Of a stretch of 64,000 bases of DNA, positions 51,730-63,061 are shown in pieces. A program made the position numbers and the translations under genes. Within the stretch, counting starts at the first letter, position 1; each line of letters begins with the position of its first letter. Source of the DNA: Aphelenchoides besseyi (lineage: Eukaryota; Nematoda; Chromadorea; Rhabditida; Aphelenchoididae); assembly GCA_024699855.1 (NCBI GenBank), contig JAMPIQ010000001.1, positions 2,480,001 to 2,544,000 of the forward strand. Reading direction: 5' to 3'. Under the pieces are notes generated by a model. The model made no database searches. It had not been told where the DNA came from and was given only the letters and a program-made list of their open reading frames with translations.

Positions 51730-53832
51730 TTGAAAAGAGAGTGCAAGAGAACGTGAAACCGATATAATGGAAGCGAATGGAGCTGACGTATCTTGTGCGT
51801 ATTCAATCCCGCGACACTGCAATCGCTTCGACGACATTCCGCAAGGTTGTCTAGGAGTGTTGTTGTTGTGCTCGTTGGATGCATTTGCGTGCGGAGTGCG
51901 CCGAGTGGGTCGATGTCGCTGCCGGAAGGGCGTATAGAGGACTCGGGTTTTCGGACTCGAGAATCCTGTGCGTTCGGATAGCAGGTGATGTTGGCTCGCT
52001 GTTGTGGAGTGCGGGTGAATTCGCGATGGGCGTCGGTTGTGAGTTGTGGTTGCGGATGGCACATGTGTCTTCCGTTTCCGCGGCCTACCATCGGCGTTCG
52101 TTGCCCCGGCACTCGACTCGGTGTATAGTCGGTCACCCATTCGACCCGTCTTGAAACACGGACCAAGGAGTTTAAGGTGTACGCGAGTCATTGAGCTGCG
52201 AAACTCAAAGGCGTAATGAAAGTGAGACATTGGATGTCGACGATGTGAGCGTTGGGCGTTTCGACGTCCGGCGCGCAACATCGCCCCGTGACTAGGACTT
52301 GTTCTGTTGCGGAGGTTGAGCGTACGCTTTGAGACCCGAAAGATGGTGAACTATGCCCGAACAGGATGAAGCCAGAGGAAACTCTGGTGGAAGTCCGAAG
52401 CGGTTCTGACGTGCAAATCGATCGTCTGATTTGGGTATAGGGGCGCAAGACTAATCGAACCATCTAGTAGCTGGTTCCTTCCGAAGTTTCCCTCAGGATA
52501 GCTGGTGCACAATCGAAGCAGATATACTCGGTAAAGCGAACGATTAGAGTCATTGGGATGTATTATTCTCAAACTATTCTCATACTCTAAATGGTTATGA
52601 TGTCGGTGTTTCTCGATTTGAACACGCGACTTTGATTGCATGTGCTCCAAGTGGGCCATTTTTGGTAAGCAGAACTGGCGATGTGGGATGAACCAAACGC
52701 CGAGTTAAGGTGCCAGACTCTCCGCTCATTAGACCCCATAAAAGGTGTTGGTTGCTATAGACAGCAGGACGGTGGCCATGGAAGTCGGAAACCGCTAAGG
52801 AATGTGTAACAACCCACCTGCCGAAGCAACTAGCCCTGAAAATGGATGGCGCTGGAGCGGAGGACCTATACTCGGCCGTTGTTTGAGATGGTGCCCAATC
52901 TCTCAACGAGTAGGAAGGTTGTCGTGATGGCGTCGAAGGTGCGGAGCGTGAGCTCGACTGGAGCCGTCACGAGTGCAGATCTTGGTTGTAGTAGCAAATA
53001 TTCAAGTGAGATCCTTGAAGACTGAAGTGGAGAAGGGTTCCGCGTGCACAGTGATTGTACGTGGGTTAATCGATCCTAAGGCACAGGCTAAGGCTGGTTT
53101 TGAAGTGGCGACGTTCAACTTCCACTTGTGGATTGCGTCGCGTGTGCCGAAAGGGAAGCGGGTTAATATTCCCGCATCGAGACGAGGAGATGTCGTCGCT
53201 TCGGCGTCGACGAGCGCGGCAACGCAAACGAACCTGTCGACGCTGCATGAGGCCCGGACCAGAGATCTCTTTTCTGGTTTAAACTCGCGTGACCATGGAA
53301 TCGGTTCATCCGGAGATATGGTTGTTGGGGTTGTAGAGTGGCGCGGTTACGGCGCCATTCCGAGTGCTTCATGTGGTCCGTGAAAAGGCAGGGGAGGCTC
53401 GATGAATTTCTCGCTCGTTCGTACCAATATCCGCAGCAGGTCTCCAAGGTGAACAGCCTCTAGTTGATAGAATAATGTAGATAAGGGAAGTCGGCAAATT
53501 AGATTCGTAACTTTGGGAAAAGAATTGGCTCTAGAGCTCGGGTCTATCGGGTCGTTGCGTGAGGCCGTTGGAATGCGTCCGTGACTGCGTGGTCGCAAGA
53601 CCGCGTGGGCTAGTGGCGTGGTCCGACGGTGGAAGGCTTCGGCTTCGCTCCCGACGGCTTCGCGGTTGTCGGCGAGTTGCGGTAGACGCTTAACGAGCGT
53701 ATCTAGAACTGGTACGGACTCGGGGAATCCGACTGTCTAATTAAAACAGAGGAGACGGATGGTCTTCGAAAGACGTTGACCGTCTCTGATTTCTGCCCAG
53801 TGCTCTGAATGTTATATTAAGGAAATTTGATT

Positions 53833-53910
<78 letters not shown>

Positions 53911-53943
53911 CGAATGGATTAACGAGATTCCCACTGTCCCTAA

Positions 53944-53983
<40 letters not shown>

Positions 53984-53990
53984 CAAAGAC

Positions 53991-54028
<38 letters not shown>

Positions 54029-54400
54029 TGACTTTGTGAAGAATCATGCATGGTGTAGCATAAGTGGGAGTGTTTTTCGGCACGCCAATGAAATACCACT
54101 ACTTTCATCGTTTCCTTACTTATTCGGTTAGACGGGAAACGCACGCCTTCGCGGTGTGCTTGTGTTTGGTGTTAAGTTCGTGCGAACGGACGACCCGCGC
54201 CGAAGACAGTGTCAGGCGGGGAGTTTGACTGGGGCGGTACATCTATCAAACAGTAACGTAGGTGTCCTAAGGTAAGCTCAGTAAGGACGGAAACCTTACG
54301 TAGAGTAAAAGGACAAAAGCTTACTTGATCTTGATTTCCAGTACGAATACAGACCGCGAAAGCGTGTGGCCTATCGATCCTTTTGATTTGTAAAGTTTAC

Positions 54401-54447
<47 letters not shown>

Positions 54448-54470
54448 AGCCAAGCGTCCATAGCGACGTT

Positions 54471-54508
<38 letters not shown>

Positions 54509-54550
54509 CGTAGCAGAATGCGCAAAGCGTTGGATTGTTCACCCACTAAT

Positions 54551-54597
<47 letters not shown>

Positions 54598-55012
54598 TCC
54601 TACTGTCGAATTCGTTGTTGCAATAGTAATCCTGCTTAGTACGAGAGGAACAGCAGGTTCAGACAATTGGTTTATGCGCTCGTCCGATCGGACGCTGGTG
54701 CGACGCTACCATCTGGGGGATTACAACTGAATGCCTCTAAGTTGGAAGCCCGTCTAGTCAGGTTGACAATACTCTCGTGCCCCGGTGTCGGGCGGTACTC
54801 TTATGCGTTGCACTCGCGTGCGGCGTAGCTCAAACCCCATAGTTGGCCTTGCCTCGTGGTTTAACTACCGCTTGGTTGTCGATTCCATACGACTTTGTGT
54901 GGTGTAATGTCGGGGTGCAAGATCGCTTGAATACGACTTGACTACTGGTCAAGGGGTTGTAAGCAGCAGAGCAGTCTTTACACTGCGATCTGTTGAGACT
55001 ACCCTTTGATCG
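51345..55012 (+). rRNA. 28S large-subunit ribosomal RNA, complete
   Basis: It starts near TTGAAATCCACCTGAG, followed by TGCTGAACTTAAGCATATCA. Conserved landmarks continue through GGTAGCCAAATGCCTCGTCA (about 53873) and CCACAGGGATAACTGGCTTG (about 54424), and then the sarcin-ricin loop AGTACGAGAGGAACAG (about 54638). The end is near TGTTGAGACTACCCTTTGAT. The usual R1/R2 retrotransposon target region (about 53857-53960) is uninterrupted, and I see no intron. Ends are approximate. Confidence 0.93.
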
Positions 55013-55061
55013 GATGAATCTGTTTTCGTCCACTTCATTATTGTATCCTCTACATACAGAC

Positions 55062-55108
55062 TTTAGTCCGATTGTTGACTTTCACGACGAGTCAGCAGTT
55101 GGACTAAA
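55062..55108 (+). repeat. First 28S-downstream hairpin (19-bp stem)
   Basis: Arms 55062-55080 and 55090-55108 pair over all 19 positions (three G-U pairs) around a 9-nt loop, about 50 nt after the 28S end. This is the typical place for a pre-rRNA 3' processing hairpin cut by RNase III-type enzymes; the function is inferred. Confidence 0.75.
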
Positions 55109-55112
55109 AACG

Positions 55113-55167
55113 AAGGTCCGGCTGTTGGCTTGTCTCTAGTGACTAGTCGACAGTTGGACTTTTTTTA
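55113..55167 (+). terminator. Second related hairpin followed by a T tract
   Basis: Arms 55113-55130 and 55145-55162 pair over 18 positions if G-U is allowed, with a loop of about 14 nt, and a run of seven T (55161-55167 region) overlaps the end. Arm sequences resemble those of the first hairpin (GTCC..TGTTG / CAGTTGGACT), so the two are probably a duplication. A termination or processing role is inferred from position. Confidence 0.55.
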
Positions 55168-56488
55168 TCACTCATTTCCCAATTATTGTATCCCGCACAC
55201 TTGAACTTGTTTTGCTAATAAACAGATTTTCATTGAAGACGAATCTTTTATTTCTTCGGAATCTTAGTGGATTAACGAATGAATTAAAATGTTAAGTTTG
55301 TTAACTGCTCAATAACATCTGTGATTTATTCTTTTTTAATTCAATATGAAACACACTCATTTGTAACGACTTAAAATACTGTTATCTTAATTGAATGTCA
55401 GCTGCCCGACTTCAAAATCTGTAGAAATGAGTTCAGTACTTCATGGCTCCAGGATGCTTTAATCTCTCAAGGGCGAATGATTTGTGTTCGATCTTCCATT
55501 CTACTACAACAATCAACGACTCCAAGTGTTTGTTTGTCGAAAGATATAACCGAGCATCAATCTTGCGGAAGACCTTAATCGATGGAACAACTCAAACTGA
55601 TTCTTTTTCAACTCTGTTCAAGTATGAGCTTCCTACAAGAACAATAACCAGCAATAACAATTATCCAGTTGTTCAGGCACAACAGACATCAATTAAGATT
55701 CTCTGATTTGTTCATAACTACTTGTTATGTAAAACTCTCCGATATCTACTCACGGTTCTAAAAGTTTTGATTACTTTCACTCAAAAACACAAATTACTTT
55801 TGAGCGCAACCTTAAAAGCCTATAGTTTTAGTGATTAGTTTGGTGATACAAAATCTCAAACTAAATGATTACAACATTCACCAACAACTTCGAAATTAAA
55901 CAGAAATGTACGTCGGAATTACGAGTTGAACGAATAGTCTGAGATTAGTGAATCGAGTGATTAGTTCAACAGATTGTTTCGAATCTACTCTTGGAAGACG
56001 TATCTGAATGTTCTGACCAACGAGAAGTACTCACTCGTTGCATTTAACTTGACAACTCACAGGAGTATGTTAATAATCAAACGACATTGATTCTGTTTTT
56101 AACCACTTTAGCTGATCTAATCTTCAGTAAATTGAAACGAGTATTTCGCTTTTATTCTTCAGACATTCAATCATAGATGACCTCCAACACACGTTAAAAT
56201 TTTTATTCGGAAAGAATAACTAAGAAAATAATGACCTTTAGATGCCAGAAAGAGTGTCGTCAGTGATTTGTGCTCCAGTGTTCGGCTCTTCGGTCGTAAC
56301 ATCGGTTGTTGTTCGAATCAAGAAAAAACCAATTCGATTTCAACGAAGCCGGCGCAATCAATGTGAACCGCAAAGTTAGTCGCCGCTTTATCATCAGATT
56401 CGAGTTCGAACGAGGAAGTCGAACAAACCGATGTTCAACTCGTATGACTTTTGTCCTTGATTTTGACACTTTCGGTCCTTGCGAGAGG
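55168..56488. other. Spacer after the rRNA unit
   Basis: About 1.3 kb of AT-rich sequence without recognisable genes. An 87-codon frame at 55443-55706 has no supporting features. Confidence 0.5.
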
Positions 56489-57880
56489 TTAAATCGGAGT
56501 TTTGTACGCTCCATCAATGTCTGACAACGAACGACTGATCAATGTAAACTTATAACATACCAGGGTTAAAGTTCTCGCCAGCAGGGACAAAAAGTCCACC
56601 AAATGTGCAGTTTCCGATTTTGATGTTGTTACTGAAAATGCCCGATTATTGGGATTTGAATGTTTTTGATAGAACATACCGAAACAACTTCTCTCCGGCA
56701 CTTTGCTTAATGTACATCGTCGTTGTGATCTTAGCGAAGTTACTTTTAAGGCCCAAAGACAAGTCCTCAAACCTCCACTGATTTGCTAAAACTTCAAAGC
56801 CGTTAGTTCTGCTCGACAGATCGCAAACTCACTTGCCTTTGAGACACTTTGCCTCGATCATTCGAATGAACGCAACTCCTTGATAGAAAGGTTTTTGTTG
56901 TGAGTTCTGAACGAAGAACGCAGGCGCTTCTTTTAGCTTATTTCTTGTATTCGCACGACCGAGTGGGTTGAAACTGAGTATCGAATCCGAGTTCTATTTC
57001 CACGCTCCGAATTCCTGTAGGAACAAGTCGGGAGTCAAATGCCGCATTCGAGTTTGTGTCCCATCGACGAAACGAAAGTCGAGGAGATGATCGGACAAAT
57101 TGACTGAGTCTCAGTTGAGCAGACGAATTGAAGTTTTCAACGATCAATTGCAGCTAACTTTTTGTCCAAGATGATCAATGAAAGAACTCAAATCTGACGA
57201 TCGTTGATTGATCCGCCAAAGAACGAAAATTGAACGCAAATGATCTTGTTGAATCATCGAAAAGATTCTCGAAATTGATGTTTGAAAAGATTACTTTGCT
57301 GGCTGAATAGCGAGAATGACGCTCAAGTTTGATGTAACTGAACGAATCGGTACATTGATTAACGGCTGACGTCTGAAAGCAAGAGAATAGAATTTGTTTG
57401 ATAAAGAGGAAAGTTACCTTTTTGTGTTGTTTGATTTCACTCGTCCACTCGTCAACGACCACACTTTCGGCGGGAAGAATTCGACTTTCCAGCAAATGCA
57501 ACTTTGTTAATGTCAATCTCTGGGCGTCGGCCAAATAGCGTTCCAACAAGATGAGAATTCGCGTAATGTGTGGAAGATTCTGTTTGGCTAATCAAAATGA
57601 AAACTGCGGCCATTCAAGAACTTCATGAAACGACGAAAGATAGTCGTCGTTGATAATAACAGGTATCGTCTACATTCTATCGCATCCAAGAGGATCATTT
57701 GAAAGCCCAGTACCAGATCGTGGATTATTGTGAAAGTTGAACACTAAAACAAAGACCAATAAACCATTGCAATTCAATTCAAACACTTACAGTTAAGATC
57801 TCCGTGTAGTCTCGTTGTTAGCAGCAGCATCTTGACGACAATCATTCGACGTCCTGTTTCGAAAATCTCACAAAACGAAG
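56489..57880 (-). CDS. Unrecognised multi-exon gene, 5' part uncertain, one in-frame TAG
   Basis: The 3' exons are well supported by phase: 56785-56680 (NQWRFEDLSLGLKSNFAKI...), 56631-56561 (NNIKIGNCTFGGLFVPAGEN) and 56520-56489 (DIDGAYKTPI, stop), joined by GTATG..CAG introns. The preceding exon (DSILSFNPLGRANTRNKL..., then PFYQGVAFIRMIEAKCLK) joins in frame only through a GC-AG intron starting at 56836 (G|GCAAGT). Further upstream the same frame continues through a TAG (GAWK*NSDS near 56975) into HLTPDLFLQEFG and LLDFRFVDGTQTRMRH. This TAG could be a real stop, a very short intron or a sequencing error. A possible start is MIVVKMLLLTTRL near 57873. I do not recognise the family. Confidence 0.4.
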
Positions 57881-58602
57881 ACGATCCTTTGATTTCGCTG
57901 TTCTTCTTTTTGTTTCAATAATTGGCGTAGTTGTTATTCAACTGTCTTGCTCGCAAACCGTAAATTCACGGACTATTGCTGTTGATCCACGGGAAAAGAC
58001 AGAGATAGGAAGGATATCAGAAACCGTGAATATGAGTGAGAAAATAGCTTTAAAACAAGCAAGAAACATAACCTAGACACAGTCAGCGCAAGTGATGTAC
58101 CCGCAGCTTCTGCGACATCATGAATGCATTTGAGGTTCTGTGCGTTAAGCAGAAATAGTTGAATTTAAAGTGTGAATTTTCTAGTTCGAAGACGTTGCAA
58201 TAACGTTTATTTATAATTGATACATGGGTTCGAATAGTTTTCGATTGACAGTCTATAGAAGTTGGTCCATCAGACATCACCTATTTGACATCCTTCTTAG
58301 TTTTGATCCAAATATATCAAAAGCTATTGCGCAGTTAAACTTAATTTTTATCGATCACAATCGCCCTTCATTCTCGACATTACAACGACGCGAACAAAGT
58401 GATCAAAAGCGACGAAAACGTTTGCTTTCACTTCGTCGGGGTTCTTTCTATTGTGCACTCACCAAACTTTTTCTATCAAAACTAACAATCCGCTCACCAC
58501 ATGCTGATAAGCGATGAGCATTCTTTTAAGACAAATATCAAAGAACTTTATCACTGCGTTTCCGATCGAGTTTAAATGTGCGATATAAAATGTTTGTTTT
58601 AG
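57881..58602. other. Intergenic
   Basis: About 720 bp between divergent genes. A 97-codon plus-strand frame (58224-58517) has no supporting motif. TTTGTTTTAG lies directly before the next ATG. Confidence 0.45.
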
Positions 58603-59833
58603 ATGTCATTTGGACGTGTTGTTGGAATTGCGGGTGCTACAAATGCCGGCAAAACGACGTTGGTGAGAAAACTATTGGAAGAGGTGTTTTTGGTGTTCTT
58701 ATGTCAACTGTTATCTTTTTAATTTCAGTTCTCTGCTGATAAAAAAGTGAAAGTCTCGATCGTTCTTCAGGATGATTACTTCAAAGAAAAAGAAGAAGTG
58801 GAGCAAGTGCAAAGCCAGCAGAACGTTGATCTCAAGTATTGGAACTACGACGCTCCACAATCGGTATTTTTGCTTTTTTATGCCAATGATGTGAACTTAA
58901 TTTCAGTTGAACGAAAATGATTTGTATAGTAAAGTTAAAAGGCAAATGGAAACCTTTGATTTGGTGGTTGTTGAAGGAAACATGATCACCGAATTGCCGA
59001 GTTTGTGCTCGATTTTCAATCGTATTATCTTTGTGACTATTGACTACGAAACTTGTAAGAAAAGACGAGAACTGCGAGAAGACTACGATCCTCCAGATTT
59101 ACCGGGGTATGTGTTCGAATGCTCGTCTGTCATCTGTGCAGCTGTTTAGTTACTTCGACGAAATTGTTTGGCCGGCATACGAAGAACATTTGAAATCTGC
59201 TCAAGCATTGAAAGATCCACGAATTTCATTTGTCAATGGAAACGATTCCACGATCTACGAGACGGTGGTCAAAATGGTTTGAATTACAAAAACTACCTTT
59301 TTGAATTGATTGTTCAGGCTCATTTTACCCTCGATGAACATCTCAAGTTACAGCAAGAAGCCATCGATGTAAATCAACTGACAGATTTCGTTACTTCTTC
59401 CAAGTGCGGTGCGATTTCCGTTTTTATTGGTGAACAAGTGATCTATTTTGTTATTTTTGTTGTTTTTAAGGCACAACACGCGATAACTTTGAAGGTCAAA
59501 TAGTCAAGAATCTATGGTACGAACACTACGCTGAGATGGCGTATTGTGAACTAAAGAAACTTTGTCTAAAAGTTCGTCGAGAGTTCCAATCGATTAGCAA
59601 AATCGCTATAGTTCATCGTGTTGGAAACGTTCCGATCACCGAGAAATCCGTTGTTATTGCCACTAGTGCACCACATCGACAGGAAGCTATTCGAGCCACC
59701 GAGTTTCTTATCGACGAACTCAAATTGACGGTTCCAATTTGGAAGAAGGTAACCGATAACCAATAACGTGATCATATCGTTCTTTTAGGAGATCTACGAC
59801 AACAACGAAGCGAAATGGAAGGCAAACAAATGA
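58603..59833 (+). CDS. Predicted fusion: nicotinamide riboside kinase plus molybdopterin synthase large subunit (MoaE/MOCS2B)
   Basis: Seven exons: 58603-58683, 58729-58863, 58907-59106, 59150-59276, 59318-59429, 59471-59748, 59789-59833. They total 978 nt, giving 325 aa with a constant frame. Residues 1-181 are a nicotinamide riboside kinase: Walker A GIAGATNAGKTTLVRKL, VLQDDYFK, VVVEGNM, FVTIDYETCKKRR and PPDLPGYFDEIVWPAYEEH, all matching NRK1, which phosphorylates NR to NMN. Residues 182-325 are MoaE: FVTSSKCGAISVFIGTTRDN, FEG, KIAIVHRVGNVPITEKSV, HRQEAI and VPIWKKEIYDNNEAKWK, including the conserved lysines of the catalytic end. MoaE makes molybdopterin with MOCS2A. The halves are joined by a 41-nt intron (59277-59317). 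If it is retained, the kinase ends after VKMV. The MoaE part has no ATG of its own before its conserved core. Confidence 0.85.
59277..59317 (+). other. Short intron joining NRK and MoaE halves, contains the alternative stop
   Basis: GTTTGA...GTTCAG, 41 nt. Removing it gives VKM|AHFTLDEHLK. Keeping it gives GTT TGA, a stop two codons into the intron, after a complete kinase domain. Confidence 0.7.
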
Positions 59834-60020
59834 GAATAAAATTTATTAATTAAAAAATTACATTCTCCGTCATGGCACTTTGATGAAAGACGAAAAAATA
59901 GAAATCTGTACAACAATACACGTGTTGTCGTTGGTCAGCATATGCTTTTGGAATTGACTATGTTTACAAAATATGTGGAGAATTGAATACAAAAAGAAGA
60001 TACGTGTTCACTAACAAAAG

Positions 60021-60820
60021 CTATCTACCACGCTTACTCACCATTAAACGGTGTAGCGAAATTCGTTTCAGCGTATTGATCATCACATAACGACTGAAGA
60101 TCATGTACAAATAGCGAAACCACACCAACTGGCTTCTATGCTTTCGCATCGCTAACCATACGGTCCATGGAGCGGCACAAAGCATAAACGTGGGTGACAT
60201 GTAACTGCAGTGCACATCGAATATTCCCACGTATTTGCGGAAAATAGAAACCGTTTCCAAGACGAAAATTTGTGTTCCACTGGGAATGTGACCGTTCGTG
60301 TAAAGAAATTGAAGAGCATGAAAACAGGCGATATGATTCAAGTGACTGCTGACTCCACGTCCATCAAAACTGATGATTACTTCAATGTCCAAACGTTCAG
60401 CATGCTGAAGAACAATTCGAGACAACTTCTCGGTTTCCCATTTGCAGTCTCCATCTTTCAATCCATCAAAGTTCATAATCGTGAGAAACTGCGATGGGAT
60501 TCCCAGCTGTTTACAGGCGGCAACAAGTTCACTCGTACGTTTCGAACCCAAACCATCGGCATTACCAGTCGAAATGCACAGAACGTACAATTCGCATCGG
60601 TTACGTACCAGATTCAATAATGTTGGACCGAAGAACATGCATTCGTCGTCTGAAACAAATGCTAGCAATGCTCATTAGATCGTAAGCTACCTGGATGAGC
60701 AATGAGCAGAAGACAGCGACTTCCATTTTTCACGGGCAGTGGCTTTTGAACAAACGAAATCAAAAGTAAACTGACGACAAACAACGTGACCGAAAGAACA
60801 AAACATATGGCAAGAAGCAT
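60021..60820 (-). CDS. PIG-L, GlcNAc-phosphatidylinositol de-N-acetylase
   Basis: An ER membrane enzyme for the second step of GPI anchor synthesis. It starts at ATG 60820 with an N-terminal membrane anchor (MLLAICFVLSVTLFVVSLLL). Exon 1 ends CLLLIAHP and joins exon 2 (60653 downwards) across an intron of about 40 nt to complete AHPDDECMFFGPTL, the metal-binding AHPDDE motif. Other family marks are YVLCISTGNADGLG, RTSELVAACKQLGI, FDGRGVSSHLNHIACFHAL and a C-terminal LETVSIFRKYVG. The catalytic Asp and the metal-binding His (SSHLNH) are intact. It ends LMVSKRGR at 60021. The gene is convergent with the NRK-MoaE gene. Confidence 0.93.
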
Positions 60821-61445
60821 TGACACTGGAAAGCTAACTACCGACTATTACTTACGATAACGTTCGTTTACCTGTTTTGAGATTGTCAACGCGAAATTTG
60901 GACCATAACACGCACAGTGAAGTTCGTTTTCGTGGCGGCCAAGCCGAAAAAACAAGAAAACGTGCCAATCGAAAATGCAAACCACGAGCACACGTTTGAA
61001 ATTCGATCTTATCAGTCCGATTCTTCAAAGATATTCTCCTTATTCTCCGTTCAAAAGTCCAAATCCGACTCGAAAAGACGACAAATGAAGTATGCAAGAC
61101 TTGTGATTATTAGACTCTAGTGTCATAAGTTACAGGAAAATGAGTAATTTGCCCGACAAACATGATGAGAGAATTGAAGTGCTTAATGTGTGCAGAGTTT
61201 ATCGGATGGATTACTCGACACGAACACTCGGTATTCAGTGCGCGCTATTCCGACTTGTTTGCTCTCCAATTGTGTTTGATCATTCGCTTTGTCGTTGAAT
61301 CGCGTCTTTTGTAATAAACTCATTTGATTGACTGGAAGTTGGGTCGTGAATTGAGTTTGTATCGAAATTTGCTCGTGATCATGCTGTTGATTTAAATTTT
61401 TGCAGATCGTTTAACGGCCCCCGAAATCAACGCTCTCAAGCCATT
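60821..61445. other. Divergent upstream region of PIG-L and SRRM1
   Basis: About 625 bp; a TTTTTGCAG acceptor-like site at about 61406 precedes the SRRM1 ATG by 40 nt (probable trans-splice site). Nothing else was identified. Confidence 0.5.
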
Positions 61446-63061
61446 ATGAACGCTTATCGGGGAACAAATGTCGAACAGGACATACGCTTCGGGAATAAGG
61501 AGCAAAAGTTGTTGAAGACGATGCGATTCGACAAGGCACTCGACACCAAGGTTTGTGGATTTTAATGATTTGAAGCTCAATCATTAAATAATTGTGTTGG
61601 AGTTTAGAATCGTGGTTTTAGGTGGACATACGCAAAGTACAAATCGACGTGATCAAACCGTGGATTACGAAGAAACTGACCAGTTTGTTGGGCATCGAAG
61701 ACGACATTGTTTCCGAGTTCTGTTTTGCACAATTGGAAGAAAAAGATTTGAATCCCAAACGTTTACAAGTAAGTGGATAGGTCTTTTAATTGTAAATCGA
61801 AATTGCAGATCAACATCACTGGATTCTTAAATGCACGACGTGCTCGTGAGTTCGTAAGCGAACTTTGGACCTTGCTCGTTGAAGCTCAGGTAGATAATTT
61901 GATAGATCTGGTATTAGAAGTTGAGTTCTAGGAAAGTCCGGACGGAATCCCGGAGTCAATTATCAACAAAAAGATGGAAGAATTGAAAGCTTCAGCGTCG
62001 AGCCGCGAGATCACTGCAGCACGAGCAACTGAAAACGATTGGAAACAGTAAGTTCAAAGTCCACCATTCTGTAGTATATGAATCAATGTACCTTCAATAT
62101 TCTTCTTTCAGTCGCTATCAATCGTTGACTGGCGGTCGCTATGGCAAAACAGCTCCGGTCTATAAGTGCGAACCAGGAGCTGCGGATGAAATGAACTCGC
62201 CAGAAAGTCCTTCAAATCGTCGATGGAAACGCGAGAGAACTCCGGACATTCCGATTCCTCGCAGAAACCGTTCGGGCAAACCAAACGAGGAGTCCGATCG
62301 GCCACATGGCACTCGCGATCGTCGTGGTATGTTTCTGTACTTATCATAGTCTCTAGTTTGGTTTCCAGATCGTCGCTCTCGATCTACTTCCCGACAACGC
62401 ACTCGTAGACGCCGCACTCCAAGCAGTTCACCGGATGAAGAACGTTCGCGAAGAAGACGTCGCAACTCCAACGATCGAGAAGAACGTAAACGTTCACCTC
62501 CACGGTAAAAAAACTTTTCTTTGAGTTTTGATTGTTGATTTCAGACGCAAAATTTCTCGCGATTCTTCGGACGACAATCGAGCACCAAGACGACGTCACA
62601 GTCCGTCCAACGAGCGTCGTCGACGTCGTAGTCCAAGCGACTCGCCGCCGAGGCAAAGAGAGAATTGACTGTAAATTTGAAAGAAACTCATTTCAGACGC
62701 CGTGTTCATAAGGACGACAGTGAGCGTGTTGAGCGTCGAAAACAACGCAGTTTGTCGAACGAACGACGTCGCAGTTCACCAAAACCGCGTAAAGTCGAAG
62801 AGCGTCCACAAAGACGTGAAATCAGCAGGTAAACGTCGGCATTCCGATTCGCTTTCAATTTCTTTTCTAGTTCCGAAAACCGCGATCCATCACCGACTAT
62901 TTCCAAGTAAGGTTGCTCATTGCAATGGAATCTAATTGGTTTTGTTTAGGAAAAACAAACGACGTCACGATTCCGATTCGGAGCACGAATCCAAACGCTC
63001 CAAAAAAGAGAAGAAATCGAAGAAGGAAAAGAAGAAGAAACACGGCCGTGAGAGCGATTGA
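61446..63061 (+). CDS. rsr-1: SRRM1/SRm160-like splicing coactivator (PWI and RS domains)
   Basis: A nuclear matrix-associated splicing coactivator and exon-junction-linked protein. The start ATG 61446 gives MNAYRGTNVEQDIRFGNKEQ, matching SRRM1 (FRGTSAEQDNRFSNK). The PWI domain follows: VDIRKVQIDVIKPWITKKLT, GIEDDIVSEFCFAQLEEKD, and INITGFLNARRAREFVSELW, with the PWI triad intact. LLVEAQESPDGIP follows, as in the family. The rest is RS/RRR-rich (RRSRSTSRQRTRRRRTPSSS) over several exons and ends in a Lys-rich tail EKKKKHGRESD at 63061. C. elegans rsr-1 is the expected counterpart. It is shorter than human SRRM1 because the RS tail is shorter. Confidence 0.93.

Noticed and set aside
51660..52281. 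Long open frames (168 and 203 codons) on the minus strand
   Set aside because: They lie within the 28S rRNA gene; open frames in rRNA are common and not coding.
53857..53960. Possible R1/R2 retrotransposon insertion in 28S
   Set aside because: The target region is intact and continuous.
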